Positions 9,240-20,524 of a stretch of 64,000 nt of DNA are shown in pieces. The DNA is taken from contig NZ_CP104205.1 of NCBI RefSeq assembly GCF_025244665.1, positions 1,054,001 through 1,118,000 of the forward strand, given 5' to 3'. The position numbers were made by a program, and so were the translations under genes. The notes below the pieces were generated by a model that saw only the letters and a list, made by a program, of their open reading frames with translations, searched no databases and was not told where the DNA came from. This DNA comes from Maribacter litopenaei. Its GTDB lineage: Bacteria > Bacteroidota > Bacteroidia > Flavobacteriales > Flavobacteriaceae. Each line of letters opens with the position of its first letter. Positions within the stretch are counted from its first letter, which is position 1.

Positions 9240-10054
9240 TTAAACTGCTACGTCATACTCCCTTAGTGCATCGTTCAATGAAGTTTTTTTGTTGGTACTT
9301 TCCTTACGTCGACCAATGATAAGGGCACAAGGTACCTGATATTCCCCTGCCGCAAATTTTTTGGTATAGCTACCGGGAATTACTACCGATCTTGGAGGAA
9401 CGAAACCTTTGTTCTCAACGGGTTTCTCTCCAGTGACGTCAATTATTTTGGTAGATCCGGTAAGAATCACATTGGCACCCAGTACGGCTTCTTTTCCAAC
9501 ACGAACGCCTTCCACCACGATACATCTTGATCCAATAAATGCATTGTCCTCTATGATAACAGGAGCTGCTTGCAAAGGTTCCAAGACACCTCCAATACCT
9601 ACACCGCCGCTTAGGTGCACGTTTTTACCTATTTGGGCACAGCTACCTACGGTGGCCCAAGTATCTACCATGGTTCCTTCGTCTACATAGGCACCAATAT
9701 TTACATAGCTGGGCATTAAAATGGTTCCTGGGGATATATATGCTCCATGTCTAGCCACCGCATTGGGAACAACCCTGATTCCTTTTTCCTTATAGCCTCG
9801 TTTTAGGGGCATTTTATCATGATATTCGAATATACCTGCTTCCGAGTCTCCATTTTTTGAATAGGAAAATAAAGCACTACGGCCTTTTTAACCCATTCAT
9901 TTATTTGCCATCCATCTTCGGTAGGCTCTGCACAGCGTAACTTACCGGAATCTATAAGGTCAATGACTTCCCTAATGGCTTTTTGCGTATCCGTTTCTTT
10001 TAAAAGGTCCCGGTTTTCCCAAGCTTTTTCTATCGTATCTCGTAAATCTGTCAT
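9240..10054 (-). CDS. dapD: Tetrahydrodipicolinate N-succinyltransferase, frameshifted
   Basis: Catalyses succinylation of tetrahydrodipicolinate in lysine/diaminopimelate synthesis; a cytoplasmic trimer of left-handed beta-helix subunits. The N-terminal helical domain starts [16 protein letters not shown]. The helix domain follows with hexapeptide repeats ([32 protein letters not shown]) and [11 protein letters not shown]. The frame breaks at 9842-9846 (CCGAG on +). Restoring one base to give TCCGGA produces [21 protein letters not shown], the well-conserved junction, and a normal 271 residues. It is divergent from ruvX, with a 100-base shared promoter region. Confidence 0.93.
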
Positions 10055-10154
10055 TTCTATTAAAATTTTGTCAAATATAAGCTGAAGCCTAGGAATTAGC
10101 TATGGGTTCATCTTCATATAACAAATTATCCTTTATTTTTGCCAAAAATTAAAA

Positions 10155-10565
10155 TTGGGAAGGATTCTTGCGTTGGACTTTGGTCAAAAGAGAACGGGTG
10201 TTGCCGTAACAGATGAGCTGCGCATCATAGCATCGGGATTGACTACGGTGCCTACAAATGAACTTATACCTTTTTTGATCCATTATCTTAAGGAGGAAAA
10301 TGTTGATGAACTAGTGGTAGGGGAACCAAAACAAATGAACAATCAGCCATCGGAATCAGAAGCTCACATCACCCCATTTTTAAAACAACTTTCGGATAAT
10401 TTTCCAAATTTGAAAGTGATCCGTCAAGATGAACGTTTCACCTCAAAGATGGCCTTTCAAAGTATGTTGGATGGTGGATTGAAAAAGAAGCAGCGCAGAA
10501 ACAAGGGTTTGATTGATGAAATAAGCGCGACAATTATTTTACAAGATTATTTAAAGCGAATATAA
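10155..10565 (+). CDS. ruvX: Putative Holliday junction resolvase / pre-16S rRNA nuclease (YqgF family)
   Basis: A 136-residue RNase H-fold protein. The start GRILALDFGQKRTGVAVTD is the hallmark first strand with its metal-binding Asp; VVGEPKQMNNQPSE, VIRQDERFTSKMA and the terminal KGLIDEISATIILQDYL with the last acidic site complete the family pattern. YqgF proteins are thought to process pre-16S rRNA, and some have been proposed as junction resolvases. Translation starts at a TTG, the only in-frame start placed before the first strand. The stop codon is followed one base later by the def start, so the two genes form an operon. Confidence 0.9.
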   Translation: MGRILALDFGQKRTGVAVTDELRIIASGLTTVPTNELIPFLIHYLKEENVDELVVGEPKQMNNQPSESEAHITPFLKQLSDNFPNLKVIRQDERFTSKMAFQSMLDGGLKKKQRRNKGLIDEISATIILQDYLKRI

Positions 10566-11157
10566 ATGACATTACCAATTATAGCCTATGGCGATCCGGT
10601 TTTGAGAAAGGTAGGGGATAACATTGACAAGGAGTACCCTAATTTAAAGGAGCTCATTTCCAATATGTGGGAAACCATGTATAATGCAAGTGGCGTAGGT
10701 TTGGCTGCACCTCAGATTGGATTGCCTATACGTCTGTTCCTCGTGGATACCACACCTTTTTCCGATGATGAGGAGCTCTCCAAAGAAGAACAGGACCAGT
10801 TAAATGGTTTCAAGAGGGTATTCATCAATGCCCAAATCGAGGAAGAAAGTGGTGAGGAATGGCCCTTTAACGAGGGTTGTCTAAGTATACCGGATGTTAG
10901 GGAGGATGTTCAACGTAAAGAACGTATAAAAATCACCTATCTCGGACGAGAATTTTAAAAAGCATGTTGAAACGTACGATGGACTTTTGGCTAGGGTCAT
11001 TCAGCATGAGTACGACCATATAGAGGGAATTCTTTTTACGGATAAACTCTCCACTTTAAAAAAGCGATTGCTAAAAGGTAGATTGGCCAACATATCAAAG
11101 GGGAAAATAAATGTGGACTACAGGATGCGTTTTCCCAATCAGAAAAAAGGTAGATAG
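10566..11157 (+). CDS. def: Peptide deformylase, frameshifted
   Basis: Removes the formyl group from nascent N-terminal methionine; a metalloenzyme. Motif 1 is GVGLAAPQIG (about residue 46), motif 2 EGCLSIP, and motif 3 HEYDHIEG, the last lying after a frame break at 10941-10945 (CTCGG). Removing one inserted base (restoring TCCGGA) joins KITYPDENFKKHVETYDG and yields 196 residues, normal for Bacteroidota deformylase. All metal ligands (Cys and two His) are present after repair. It lies between ruvX and the DUF5606 gene in one transcription unit. Confidence 0.93.
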
Positions 11158-11214
11158 GATTTTTTAATCATTAGAAAAGTGGCATCTTTGCCCACTCAAA
11201 AAGCAAAAAAATAT

Positions 11215-11649
11215 ATGGGTTTGGAGAAAATTTTGTCGGTGGCCGGAAAACCTGGCTTGTACAAATTAATAACACAAACAAGGACCGGTTTTGTAGCGGA
11301 GTCCTTATTGGATGGAAAAAAAATCAGTGTAGGTTTACGAAGTAACGTTAGTGTATTATCTGAGATAGCTATTTACACTTTGGATGAAGAATTACCTTTA
11401 AGGGAGGTTTTTTTAAAGATTCAAGAAAAGGAAAATGGAGAGAAAACTTCGGTAAGCCACAAAGACGAAAAAATCAAGCTTGAGGAGTATTTCTTTGAGG
11501 TATTACCAAACTATGACGAGGATAGGGTATATGGTAGTGATATAAAGAAAATCATTCAGTGGTACAATATTTTAGTGGAAAAGGATTTGGCGGATTTCTC
11601 CAAGGAAGAGCCAAAAGATATGGAAGAGGAAACAAAAGCCAAGGAGTAG
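11215..11649 (+). CDS. DUF5606 domain protein
   Basis: About 144 residues, recognised as the DUF5606 group of Bacteroidota: GLEKILSVAGKPGLYKLITQ at the N-terminus, RTGFVAESLLDGKKISVGLR, and the charged C-terminal half with VLPNYDEDRVYGSDIKKIIQWYN. A GTG 36 bases upstream also opens the frame, but relatives begin close to the MGLEKIL methionine, which I therefore chose. The function is unknown. Its constant partners are translation or nucleotide-sanitation genes (def, mazG), and here it follows def by 57 bases. The last 20 residues are very acidic/lysine-rich and probably disordered. Confidence 0.85.
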   Translation: MGLEKILSVAGKPGLYKLITQTRTGFVAESLLDGKKISVGLRSNVSVLSEIAIYTLDEELPLREVFLKIQEKENGEKTSVSHKDEKIKLEEYFFEVLPNYDEDRVYGSDIKKIIQWYNILVEKDLADFSKEEPKDMEEETKAKE

Positions 11650-11673
11650 TTTTCTTTGTTCCAACACAATAGA

Positions 11674-11701
11674 GCCCCGAATTTTAAATCGGGGCTTTTT
11701 T
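11674..11701 (+). terminator. Rho-independent terminator after the ruvX-def unit
   Basis: A strong hairpin GCCCCGA / TCGGGGC with an 8-base A/T loop, directly followed by six T residues, lies 24 bases after the DUF5606 stop. It closes the ruvX-def-DUF5606 transcript and separates it from the amidohydrolase gene. Confidence 0.92.
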
Positions 11702-11756
11702 ATGCAATCCATTTTATGATTCTGTATATTTAGAAAGCTCAATTAAATTTAAAGAT

Positions 11757-14700
11757 ATGAAAATGTGTTTGCGCCTTATTGCCTTAGCTTGTTGCTTGGT
11801 TTATACTTACTCGACCAAGGGTCAGGACTCCAAGGATTCGACTAAACTGGCAACCAAGGAACTTCCTTTGGAACCTGAAAGAAAAATAAGTTTTACTACG
11901 GATAGAGGTACTTGGATTTCCCTTGATGTGAGCCCGGATGGGAAGACTATTGTGTTTGACCTGATGGGGGATATCTACTCCATGCCTATCGCAGGTGGAA
12001 TGGCCACTAGAATCACCAAGGGCATGCAATATGATGTACATCCTCGGTACAGCCCGGATGGTAAAAGTATAGTTTTTATATCAGATAAAAGCGGTTCCGA
12101 CAATATTTGGACCTTGAATCTACTGTCGAAGGAGGAAAAGCAAATAACGGAGGAGAAAAAGCACAATTTCTTTTCGGCAGAATGGACTCCGGATGGTGAC
12201 TACATTATCGGGGTAAAGGGAAGAAGGAACATAAAGCCACATATTTATCATAAAGATGGGGGTTCCGGAAGTCAACTTGTAGGTGAACCGGAAAACATTA
12301 AGCTTATAGACCCTGCAATAAGTCCAAATGGAAAACTGGTGTATTTTTCGCAAAGAAGAAGTGCCTGGAACTATAATGCCCAATTACCACAATATCAAAT
12401 AGGTACCTATGATATGGAGGATGGTGAAATGGCGGTGATTACCTCAAAATACGGTTCGGCTTTTACGCCAACCCTTTCCCCGGATGGTAAATGGTTGGTA
12501 TATGGAACAAGATACGAGACGGAAACGGGTCTAATACTTCGTGATTTGGAGACCGGGAATGAAGAATGGTTGGCATACCCTGTGCAAAGGGATGAGCAAG
12601 AATCTATAGCGCCATTAGGTGTGCTTCCGGCCATGTCCTTCACGCCGGACAGTAAACAATTGATTGCCTCATACGGCGGAAAGATATATGCCATTTCAAT
12701 TGAAGAAAAAAGTGCCAAGGAAATTCCTTTTTCTGTAGATGTGGCTTTGGATATGGGGCCCAGGCTCTCCTTTAAATATCCTATTGAGGATTCAAAGGAA
12801 GCCTTTGCCACGCAGATTCGTGATGCAAAACCTTCCCCGGATGGCAGTAAATTGGCTTTTACCGCTTTAAACAGACTTTACGTTATGGATTTTCCTAATG
12901 GTACACCAAGAAGAGTGACCGAAAATGACTTTATAGAAGCGCAGCCTGCTTGGTCTCCGAGATGGTTCTACTTTGGTTTATACAACATGGGAAAAGAATG
13001 TAGGCCATTTATATACTGTAAATCTCAATGGTAGAACTAGAATTAAGAAACTGACTACAGTTCCAGGTTTGTATACCTATCCGGCTTGGTCTTTCAATTC
13101 AGATCGTATTGCCTTTCATAGAGGGTCTGCCCAGTCATTTCAAGATTTATTGGGATTGTTTTCCAGTCGGAATATGGAAGATTTGGTATGGATTTCTTCT
13201 GAGGGCGGTGATATTCAATTTATTGACAAATCCAAAAAAAGGTCTGTGCCGCATTTTACGAAAGGGGACGACCGAATCTATTTAACGGACTCCGAAAAAG
13301 GTCTTGTTTCCATTAGGTGGGATGGTACAGACGAAAAGGAACATTTAAAATTGAAGGGAATCGTTACTTATGGATCTCAAGATATTTTCCATGACCATGC
13401 TGCGTTACCAAATTCCATTGAAGCAGATGATAACGATAAATCCTCAAAACCTGATGAGATTCTAATTTCCCCGGATGGCACATCCGCCTTAGCTAAAATC
13501 AATAATGATATCTACATAGCGACCATCCCAAAATATGGCAAGACGCCCATGGTGTCAGTAGCAAAGGCTGAAAAAGCTGCATTTCCGGCCATGAAATTGA
13601 CCAAGATCGGTGGGGAGTTTCCTGTTTGATCCAACACCGGTAAGAAAGTTCACTGGTCTTTGGGTGCAAGTCATTTTGTATATGATGTCCCCGCAGGAAA
13701 AAAATATAAGGATAGTATTGCGGAGGTTAAAAAGAACAAAAAAGACGGGGTTAAAAAGGACTCCTTGGATAAAAAGGAAGATGAAAAGGACCTTTCGGAA
13801 TTCAAGGCCGAAGAATATAAAATAAAGGTGAGTTATGAAAAGGACATCCCCAAAGGCACCCTGTTGATCAAAGGTGCTAGAGTCATTTCAATGAAGGATG
13901 ATGAAATTTTAGAGAACGGGGATATACTCATTGAAAATAATAGAATAAAGGCTGTTGGACCTTCCGGAAGTCTTTCGGTTCCTGATGGTACCAAAGAGAT
14001 AGATATGTCCGGCAAGACCATATTACCGGGTTTCGTGGATACTCACGCCCATTTAAGGCCTGCCTGGGGTATTCATAAACAACAGGTATGGATGTACGCG
14101 GCCAACTTGGCTTATGGGGTGACTACTACAAGGGATCCTCAAACGGGTACCACAGATGTTCTTACTTATGGGGATATGGTAGATGCCGGTATGATCGATG
14201 ATCCCCGAATTTATAGTACAGATCCAGGTTTGGGGTATTGGGGATATCAGTTGGAAAGTCTCGGAACATACCAAGGATGTTTTAAAACAATACAGTGATT
14301 ATTTTGACACCAAGACCATTAAAATGTATTTGGTGGGAAACAGGCAACAACGTCAATGGGTGATTGAGGCCTGTAAAGAATTAAAACTGATGCCTACAAC
14401 AGAAGGTGGTCTCGATTTTAAATTGAATATGACCCAGTTAATTGATGGTTATCCTGGCCATGAACATTCTTTACCCATTTATCCCATTTATGAGGATGTG
14501 GTCAAAACCATAGCCGAATCTAAAATGGCCGTTACCCCAACGTTGTTGGTCTCCTATGGTGGGCCTTGGGCAGAGAATTACTACTACTCCCGGGAAAATG
14601 TATGGGGCGATGAAAAACTACAGCATTTTACCCCATACAAAGAATTGGCTAGTAAGAGTAGGAGGAGACCAGGTTGGTTCATGGATGAGGAACATATCTT

Positions 14701-15112
14701 TAAAAAGCATGCCGAATTCATGACATCTTTGGTGGAAGCTGGCGGCTTGGCCGGGATTGGTAGTCATGGTCAATTACAAGGGCTTGGATTTCATTGGGAG
14801 CTTTGGTCAGTGGCCAGTGGGGGAATGAAACCTATGGATGCACTAAAAGTCGCTACGATTATTGGGGCGGAGGCCATAGGCCTGGATGGTGATCCGGGTA
14901 GTTTGGAATCGGGCAAATTGGCCGATATTGTGATATTGGACAAGAACCCTTTAGAGGATTTAAGAAATACCAACACGGTTTCCCATGTCATAAAAAATGG
15001 TAAGGTCTATGAGGCCGGGACATTGGATGTTGTTTGGCCCAAAGAAATAAAAGCCGAACCATTTGAATGGAACAACAAAGGTCCGGTGAACGTACCGGGA
15101 ATCGATGAATAA
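11757..15112 (+). CDS. Secreted beta-propeller/amidohydrolase fusion protein, three interruptions
   Basis: About 1,117 residues after repair. A Sec signal peptide is followed by TolB/PD40-type propeller repeats (SPDGKTIVFD, SPDGKSIVFISDKSG, SPDGKWLVYGTR, SPDGSKLAFTA). A C-terminal amidohydrolase domain has FVDTHAHLRP as its HxH metal site, SHGQLQGLGFHWE, and ESGKLADIVILDKNPLEDLR near the end. Breaks are +1 at 12957-12961 (CCGAG), TGA for Trp at 13627-13629 (PVWSNTGKKVHW expected) and +1 at 14260-14264 (CTCGG). Members act in the periplasm, perhaps as peptidases or cyclic-amide hydrolases; the substrate is unknown. The total length divides by three once the two extra bases are removed. Confidence 0.88.
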
Positions 15113-15114
15113 AA

Positions 15115-15141
15115 AAAAGGCCCTGATCAGGGCCTTTTTTT
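15115..15141. terminator. Bidirectional terminator between convergent genes
   Basis: A perfect palindromic stem AAGGCCCTGATCAGGGCCTT is flanked by an A run on the left and a T run on the right. It lies between the + strand amidohydrolase and the - strand hexosaminidase, so it can end transcripts from both sides. Confidence 0.92.
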
Positions 15142-15158
15142 TAGGAATTAAATAACCG

Positions 15159-16776
15159 CTAATCCTTTTCAATAGTTTCATACGTAAACTTACTCTTCTT
15201 CCAATCAATGAGTTCGGAAGGGTAATAGTTAACATTGTTCCGCTCCAAAAATGGGGCTTGGTCGGCCAATCTCCCTTTGTACTCCTCCCAGTCCCTATGT
15301 TCCGGTTGGGTCCAAGCCAACTCGGAATACCCAATGATTCGGGGAAAGGCCAAATATTCCAATTCACTTAAATTAGTTATGGTTTCGGACCATAAAGGTG
15401 CTTCCGTTCCCAAAATGTTCGCTTTGGGAATTCCATACTCTTCTGGAGTCCATTGATACGCCGTATCTACGGGAATGTAACCTGCCCAATGAAGTCCTAG
15501 TTTGGTGAGCGAATCATATTGCATATCTAAATAGGATTTTTTGGCCGGTGAAACTATGACCTTCATATTTTTTGCTACCGCTTTCTTCGCATTTTCTTCA
15601 CTGGCCCACCATTGCGCAATGGCATTGGAATCAATATCGGCATTGGCGATCTCGTCCCAGCCTATCATGCGCTTTCCGTGTTTTTGAACAATTTTCTCTA
15701 CGTTATTTACAAAATGTATATAGTCGTTTTTTTTGGTCACGTGGCTTTCATCGCCCCCCATATGGAAATAAGATCCAGGGGTCATTTCAGAAATCTCTCG
15801 CACTACGTCATCGATAAAGGCATACACTGTATCCTTTCTTGTATCAAAGGTGCTAAAGCCTACCTGCATACCCGTGTACAATTTTGGGGTCTTTCCATTG
15901 CCATTTAAAAAGGGATACGAAACGGATGCAGAGTTGGTATGCCCTGGCATATCTATTTCTCGGAATGATGGTCATATAGCGTTCTTGGGCATAGCGTACA
16001 ATTTCTTTGTAGTCCTCTTGAGTGTAGAAACCTCCTTCACCTCCACCTACTTCAGTGCTTCCACCCACTTCGGTAAGTTTGGGCCATGATTTTATTTCAA
16101 TACGCCACCCTTGGTCATCGGAGAGATGTAAATGCAGTCCATTGAATTTGTAGTAGGACAAAAGGTCAATGTATTTCTTTACATCCTCCACGCTAAAGAA
16201 ATGTCTCGCTACATCCAACATGGCCCCACGATACCCAAAATTAGGATGATCCGTTATCTTACCGGAAGGAATGGGCCAAATCCTTTGTGCAGCGAGTGTA
16301 TCATTGCTTACATCCGGAACCAACTGGCGTAAGGTCTCGGATACCTCTAAAGGCACCTTCCGCGGTGTTTGCATTGATGATGATGGAATCTTGGTTAATA
16401 TATAGTTGGTAGGCTTCGGAGTATCCAATCCCGGACTATCCGATTGGTTAATATATATAACCCGGTCAATAGTATGGGTCCCCTCTTGGTTCACAGGGAT
16501 ATCCAAATCGATTTTTGCCTTTAGCTTTTCAGCTAAAAATTCGCCCACTTTGTCAAAACCTGTGGCGCTTTTGGAGGTATAAATGGCCGTAAACTGATCT
16601 AGGGCAAAGGCTGAGTTTGTCGGAATGATTTTTACAGGTTTCGGGATGAGGCTCGACATCGTCAAATCGGTATCGGGCATTTTTATCCTGGGCTTTTTCG
16701 GCTCGCTTTGGCAGGCCAAAACGACCAATCCCAGCGAAAGAAAAAAAAGACTTCGAATGAGAATTGTTCTAATCAT
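15159..16776 (-). CDS. Beta-N-acetylhexosaminidase (GH20) lipoprotein, frameshifted
   Basis: A family 20 glycoside hydrolase of about 538 residues that removes terminal GlcNAc/GalNAc from chitin or glycan fragments. A lipoprotein signal (LGLVVLACQSE) leads to a GH20b domain and then the barrel: FGYRGAMLDVARHFF, HLHLSDDQGWRIEIK, and FHMGGDESHV carrying the catalytic Asp-Glu pair. Breaks are +1 at 15959-15963, repaired to the conserved TIIPEIDMPGH, and a compensating pair around 16336-16340 (+1) and about 16390 (-1) that scrambles some 17 residues. Repair of the pair gives INANTAEGAFRGIRTLRQL. It heads a run of secreted hydrolases on this strand. Confidence 0.92.
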
Positions 16777-16785
16777 TGTTATGGT

Positions 16786-17455
16786 TTAGGGGTTATTTAC
16801 TAAATGCTGCATGGCGTTGTACCAAATATCATATCCTTTCTTATTCATATGAAGACCATCCGAAACAAAGATATCTTTTTTGACTTCCTTACCGTTCAAC
16901 ATGGGGTACCGAGACATCCACAAATAGTAGGGAATTATCCTTTTTGGCCAATCTTCGGAATTTTCTATTGAGCCGCTTATACTTTCTTCGCAGGTTCCAT
17001 CTGCTGATACTTGGTTTGGCGGAAATCAATACAATTTTCATTTCCGGGTTCTTTGCTTTGAGCTTGCCTATAATTGTTTGCGTGGTGCCTATAATCTCCC
17101 GTGGGCTCTTTTTGGCCGAAATGTCATTATCACCTTCATAAATAAAAACTTTTGTAGGATTGTATCGTATTACCAAGGTGTCCAAATAGTATAAGAGGTC
17201 ATTTGCTTGCGAACCTCCAAAACCGGCATTTAAGACCTGATGATTTGGAAATGATTGTTGCAAGTTATCCCATTTACGTATACTGGAACTTCCCGTAAAA
17301 ACAATAGTTTCTTTGTTTTGATTCCAAAGGGAATCGTTTTTTTGAGTCACTCCCTGTACTTCCTTTTCAAAACGTTCACTATCCTGGGCTAGAAAACTAG
17401 TAGAGGTGAATAGAAGTAAAATTGTTAGTTGGGTGATTTTTTTAGTGAATTGCAT
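16786..17455 (-). CDS. Secreted SGNH/GDSL-type esterase, frameshifted
   Basis: About 222 residues with a Sec signal peptide. Block I is VFTGSSSIRKW (Ser nucleophile in the GSSS variant), block II LNAGFGGSQANDLLYY, block III YEGDNDIS, and block V, recovered after repair, VSDGLHMNKKGY with the catalytic Asp-His. The frame breaks at 16909-16913 (CCGAG on +). Deleting one base restores the PMLNGKEVKKDIFV tail and ends ten bases before the GH20 gene. Such proteins often de-O-acetylate sugars, which would suit its position beside a hexosaminidase; that role is inferred from context. Confidence 0.87.
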
Positions 17456-17505
17456 TTTAGGTATTTGAGAGTTTTTAACCTTACGTGTTCTACATGTTAT
17501 TTCTC

Positions 17506-18366
17506 TTAATCGTTAATTTCTATTTCCCACCAATCATAAAAACGTTGAATCCAATCATCTGAAGGTAAGTTTTGTTCTTTCATACCAAAACCATGTCCAC
17601 CTTTTGAATACATGTGAAGGCCAACGGTTTTGTTTTCCTTTAGCCATGAAGAATATAGTTCAATGCTCCCAGTTGCCAATCCCAAGGGGTCGTCTGTGGC
17701 ACAAATAACCAACATAGGTGGGGCATCCTGTGGTACCGCCTGTACGGGTTGGGCCGTGATTCAGGGATATACGGGTACTAGAAAGTCAGGTCTGTTTTTT
17801 TCATTGTAGTTGTAGGCCACGCCCATGGTGACGGCACCCCCTGCGGAAAAGCCCATAAATCCAATTTTATTTGGTTCCAGTTTATAGTATTCTGCGTTGG
17901 TTCGCACGTAGTTAATGGCGTTGAGTCCATCTTGAACCGAAAAAGGAAGCACTGGTGCTACCCGTTGCATAATTTGCATGGGATTGGTTGCTCCTTCTTG
18001 GGTGATTTCCTGTACACCGTCCTCTCCAGTGGGGACCAGTCGGTATTTCAATACAAAGGCCGTAATGCCCCTCTCGGCCAACCATTTTGCCACCTGATTG
18101 CCTTCACTTTCGATACTCAAGGCATATAAGCCTCCCCCGGGCGCTACGATAACGGCGGTACCATTTGGATTTTTGGGAGTAAATATCTCCATGGTAGGGG
18201 TAGACACGTTGGTGACTACTTGGGTCTGCCGGATTTCGGAATAGTATTCTTTTTCCCCTCCTTCCCATTGAACATTTTCGGCCGTTTCATAGGGCAGTTC
18301 GATAATTTGTTGGGCAAAAAGACTGCTTGAAAAGCAGAGGACTAAAACTTTGATTATATTCTTCAT
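17506..18366 (-). CDS. Secreted alpha/beta-hydrolase (acetyl esterase-like), in-frame TGA
   Basis: About 286 residues: Sec signal (MKNIIKVLVLCFSSSLFAQ), APGGGLYALSIESEG as oxyanion region, GFMGFSAGGAVTMG with the nucleophilic serine, ICATDDPLG with the acid residue and GGHGFGM with the histidine. It matches the BD-FAE/acetylxylan-esterase-like hydrolases of Bacteroidota glycan loci. A TGA at 17761-17763 falls in the middle of one continuous frame (VYP then ITAQPVQAVPQDAPPM), where TGG would give PWITAQ. I chose the internal ATG before the signal peptide instead of the upstream start at 18399. It is part of the GH20 cluster. Confidence 0.87.
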
Positions 18367-18376
18367 AGCTATCTTA

Positions 18377-19098
18377 TTAATTGAGTAACAAAAATACACC
18401 TGCGGCCGGAAGGGCTCCTATAATTGGACTGACAACAGGAACCCACGCATATCCCCAATCACTTTTCCCTTTATTTTTTAAGGGCAAAAGGGCATGCATG
18501 ATTCGTGGCCCTAGGTCCCGGGCGGGATTGATTGCATAGCCCGTAGGGCCGCCCAATCCAAAACCGATTCCCATCACCAATAGCGCTACGGGAAGCGCAT
18601 CCAAAGACCCTAGGGATATAGGCTCATTGGCGAACGCGCCACCGGCAATATAGAATACCCCAAAAACTAGGGCGAAGGTTCCAATGGCTTCTGTCACAAC
18701 ATTCCATCCATAACTTCTAATGGCCGGGGCTGTGCTAAAAGTGGCCAAAATTGCGCTTTTATCCTCGGAAAGCTCATATTGTTTTTTATAGGCTAGCCAT
18801 ACTAAAAAGTTGCCCAACATGGCCCCTAAAATTTGTGAAACAATATATCCTGGCACCAGGACCAGGAGAATTTTCCGGCGGCGGCCAATCCTATGGTCAC
18901 TGCAGGATTCAAATGGGCGCCACTGACATCGGCCGAGATAAAGACTCCAATAAATACGGCAATTCCCCAGGCCAGGGAGATGCCCACCCATCCGCTATCG
19001 GAACCCTTGGTTCCTTTTAGGACAAGATTCGCGACCACCCCATTTCCGATAAGGATAAGCATACCGATCCCGATAATTTCAAAAATATTAGCTGTCAT
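18377..19098 (-). CDS. Aquaglyceroporin (MIP/GlpF family), frameshifted
   Basis: A six-helix channel of about 240 residues for water, glycerol or similar small polyols. The two half-helix signatures are SGAHLNPAVTIG and YAINPARDLGPR; the Asp after the second NPAR is typical of glycerol-conducting members. The frame breaks near 18858-18868, in a GGTCCTGG context, between KFSWS and VPGYIVSQILGAMLG; one missing base explains it. Its position inside a block of secreted hydrolases suggests uptake of a small neutral product, but no substrate can be read. Confidence 0.9.
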
Positions 19099-19144
19099 AC
19101 TGTTGGTTTAAGTGGGTTGAAGATACAGAATTACAATTTCATGC

Positions 19145-19603
19145 TTAGACTCCAAATTGCTGTAAGTGATGATCCAAATGTTTGGAAAAAAGCGTATTCC
19201 ATTCCGAATGGGTGAGGGGACCTATGGCAAAGGATTCCTTACCATCAAAGTAGTCCGCTCCCAGTTCTTGGGTCTTCCTTATATTCGCAATCAAGTTATT
19301 TTTTTCCTTTTCAAAATCCCTCTCGTCACTGATTTTAAATACGGGTGAGGTGGGACCGTTTTTTTTGTAGGGTTTTGGGCCTACAATGGTGTTTTTTGCC
19401 AACAATTTGATAAGGATTTTTTTAATACCCTTTGGCTTTGGATGTTTGTCCGTATAGATAGTCTCATAAGCGACATTGCAATGCGCCAACATCTGTGAAA
19501 CGTTCATTTTGCCCCAATTGGGCTGGGTTTCAGGGGTGAGCTTACTGATACGCACTATAGTTTCTTCGCATTCTTGTTTGTCGAATAGATTTTTCCAGGT
19601 CAT
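19145..19603 (-). CDS. DUF1569 domain protein
   Basis: A 152-residue soluble protein starting MTWKNLFDKQECEETIVRIS and containing GKMNVSQMLAHCNVAYE and HSEWNTLFSKHLDHHLQQFGV. These segments with conserved histidines resemble the DinB/DUF1569 four-helix metal-binding fold. The function of the family is not established. The frame is intact. It sits 12 bases downstream of the lactonase-like gene and is probably translated from the same mRNA. Confidence 0.82.
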   Translation of the reverse strand: MTWKNLFDKQECEETIVRISKLTPETQPNWGKMNVSQMLAHCNVAYETIYTDKHPKPKGIKKILIKLLAKNTIVGPKPYKKNGPTSPVFKISDERDFEKEKNNLIANIRKTQELGADYFDGKESFAIGPLTHSEWNTLFSKHLDHHLQQFGV

Positions 19604-19615
19604 CTTCTTTTGGTT

Positions 19616-20501
19616 TTAGTGGGCTCCTTTTACATTCATTTTTAAAGTGTAGACGGCGTCCATGGCTGTTATGAACAGTAGGTCTTTTTTGGGACCGGCA
19701 AAAGTGATGTTCGCCGTCCAATTTTCTCGGAACTTCAATATGCTCTATTTGCTTTCCATTTTTGTCAAAAACGGTGACCCCCTGTCCGGTCAGGTACACA
19801 TTTCCTTTATGGTCGACAGTCATCCCATCAGACCCCAGTTCACAGAACAGTTTTCTTTCCGATAGACTCCCGTCCTTGTTTATGGTAAACTCGTATGTTT
19901 TTTTATCACCAATATCCGCTACATACAATTTCTTGCCGTTTTTGGAACCTATGATGCCATTGGGCATCACAAAGTCTTCAGCTACGATTTTAAGTTCCTT
20001 GCTACCCGGAGCCAAATAATAGACCCTTCTTTTTTCTACCTCAGGTTCTCTAGTTACCCACCAATCCCTTTTGTACAACGGATCTGTAATGTAAATACCT
20101 CCTTCTTTATCTATCCATAGGTCATTGGGGCCACCCAACAGTTTGCCTTGGTAGTTGTCAATTAATACCGTCACGTTCTTGTCAGATCCAATTTTCCGGA
20201 GTTCATTTTTATTGTCGGCACAAGAGATGAGGTTTCCATCGGCATCAAAGTAAAGTCCGTTGGAACGGCCACTGGGTTGCATCCAGTCCGAAACCGTATT
20301 TGTGGTCGCGTCCCATTTAACGATGCGGTCGTTGGGCTGATCCGTGAAATATACATTTCCATGTGAATCCCTCGCCGGTCCTTCCGTAAACTCAAACGTT
20401 TCGGAAATTAATTGAAGGCTTGCCCCTTCCTCAATGATATCCTGAGCTTGCATGTAAGAGTGTAGAAGAACTGCAAGTAAAAAAGTGTATCGTACTTTCA
20501 T
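19616..20501 (-). CDS. SMP-30/gluconolactonase-like secreted protein, frameshifted
   Basis: A six-bladed beta-propeller of about 294 residues with a Sec signal peptide. ETFEFTEGPARDSHGNVYFTDQPNDRIVKW supplies the first metal-binding Glu region, GGPNDLWIDKEGGIYITDPL the second (Asn/Asp), and GSDGMTVDHKGNVYLTG the third. These are standard for SMP-30/gluconolactonases, which hydrolyse sugar lactones. A +1 insertion at 19726-19730 (CTCGG on +) breaks the frame. Repair gives VPENWTANITFAG, one of the best-conserved stretches of the family, and a stop at 19616. Confidence 0.88.
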
Positions 20502-20524
20502 TATTAATTTTGTTAGTGCATTAT

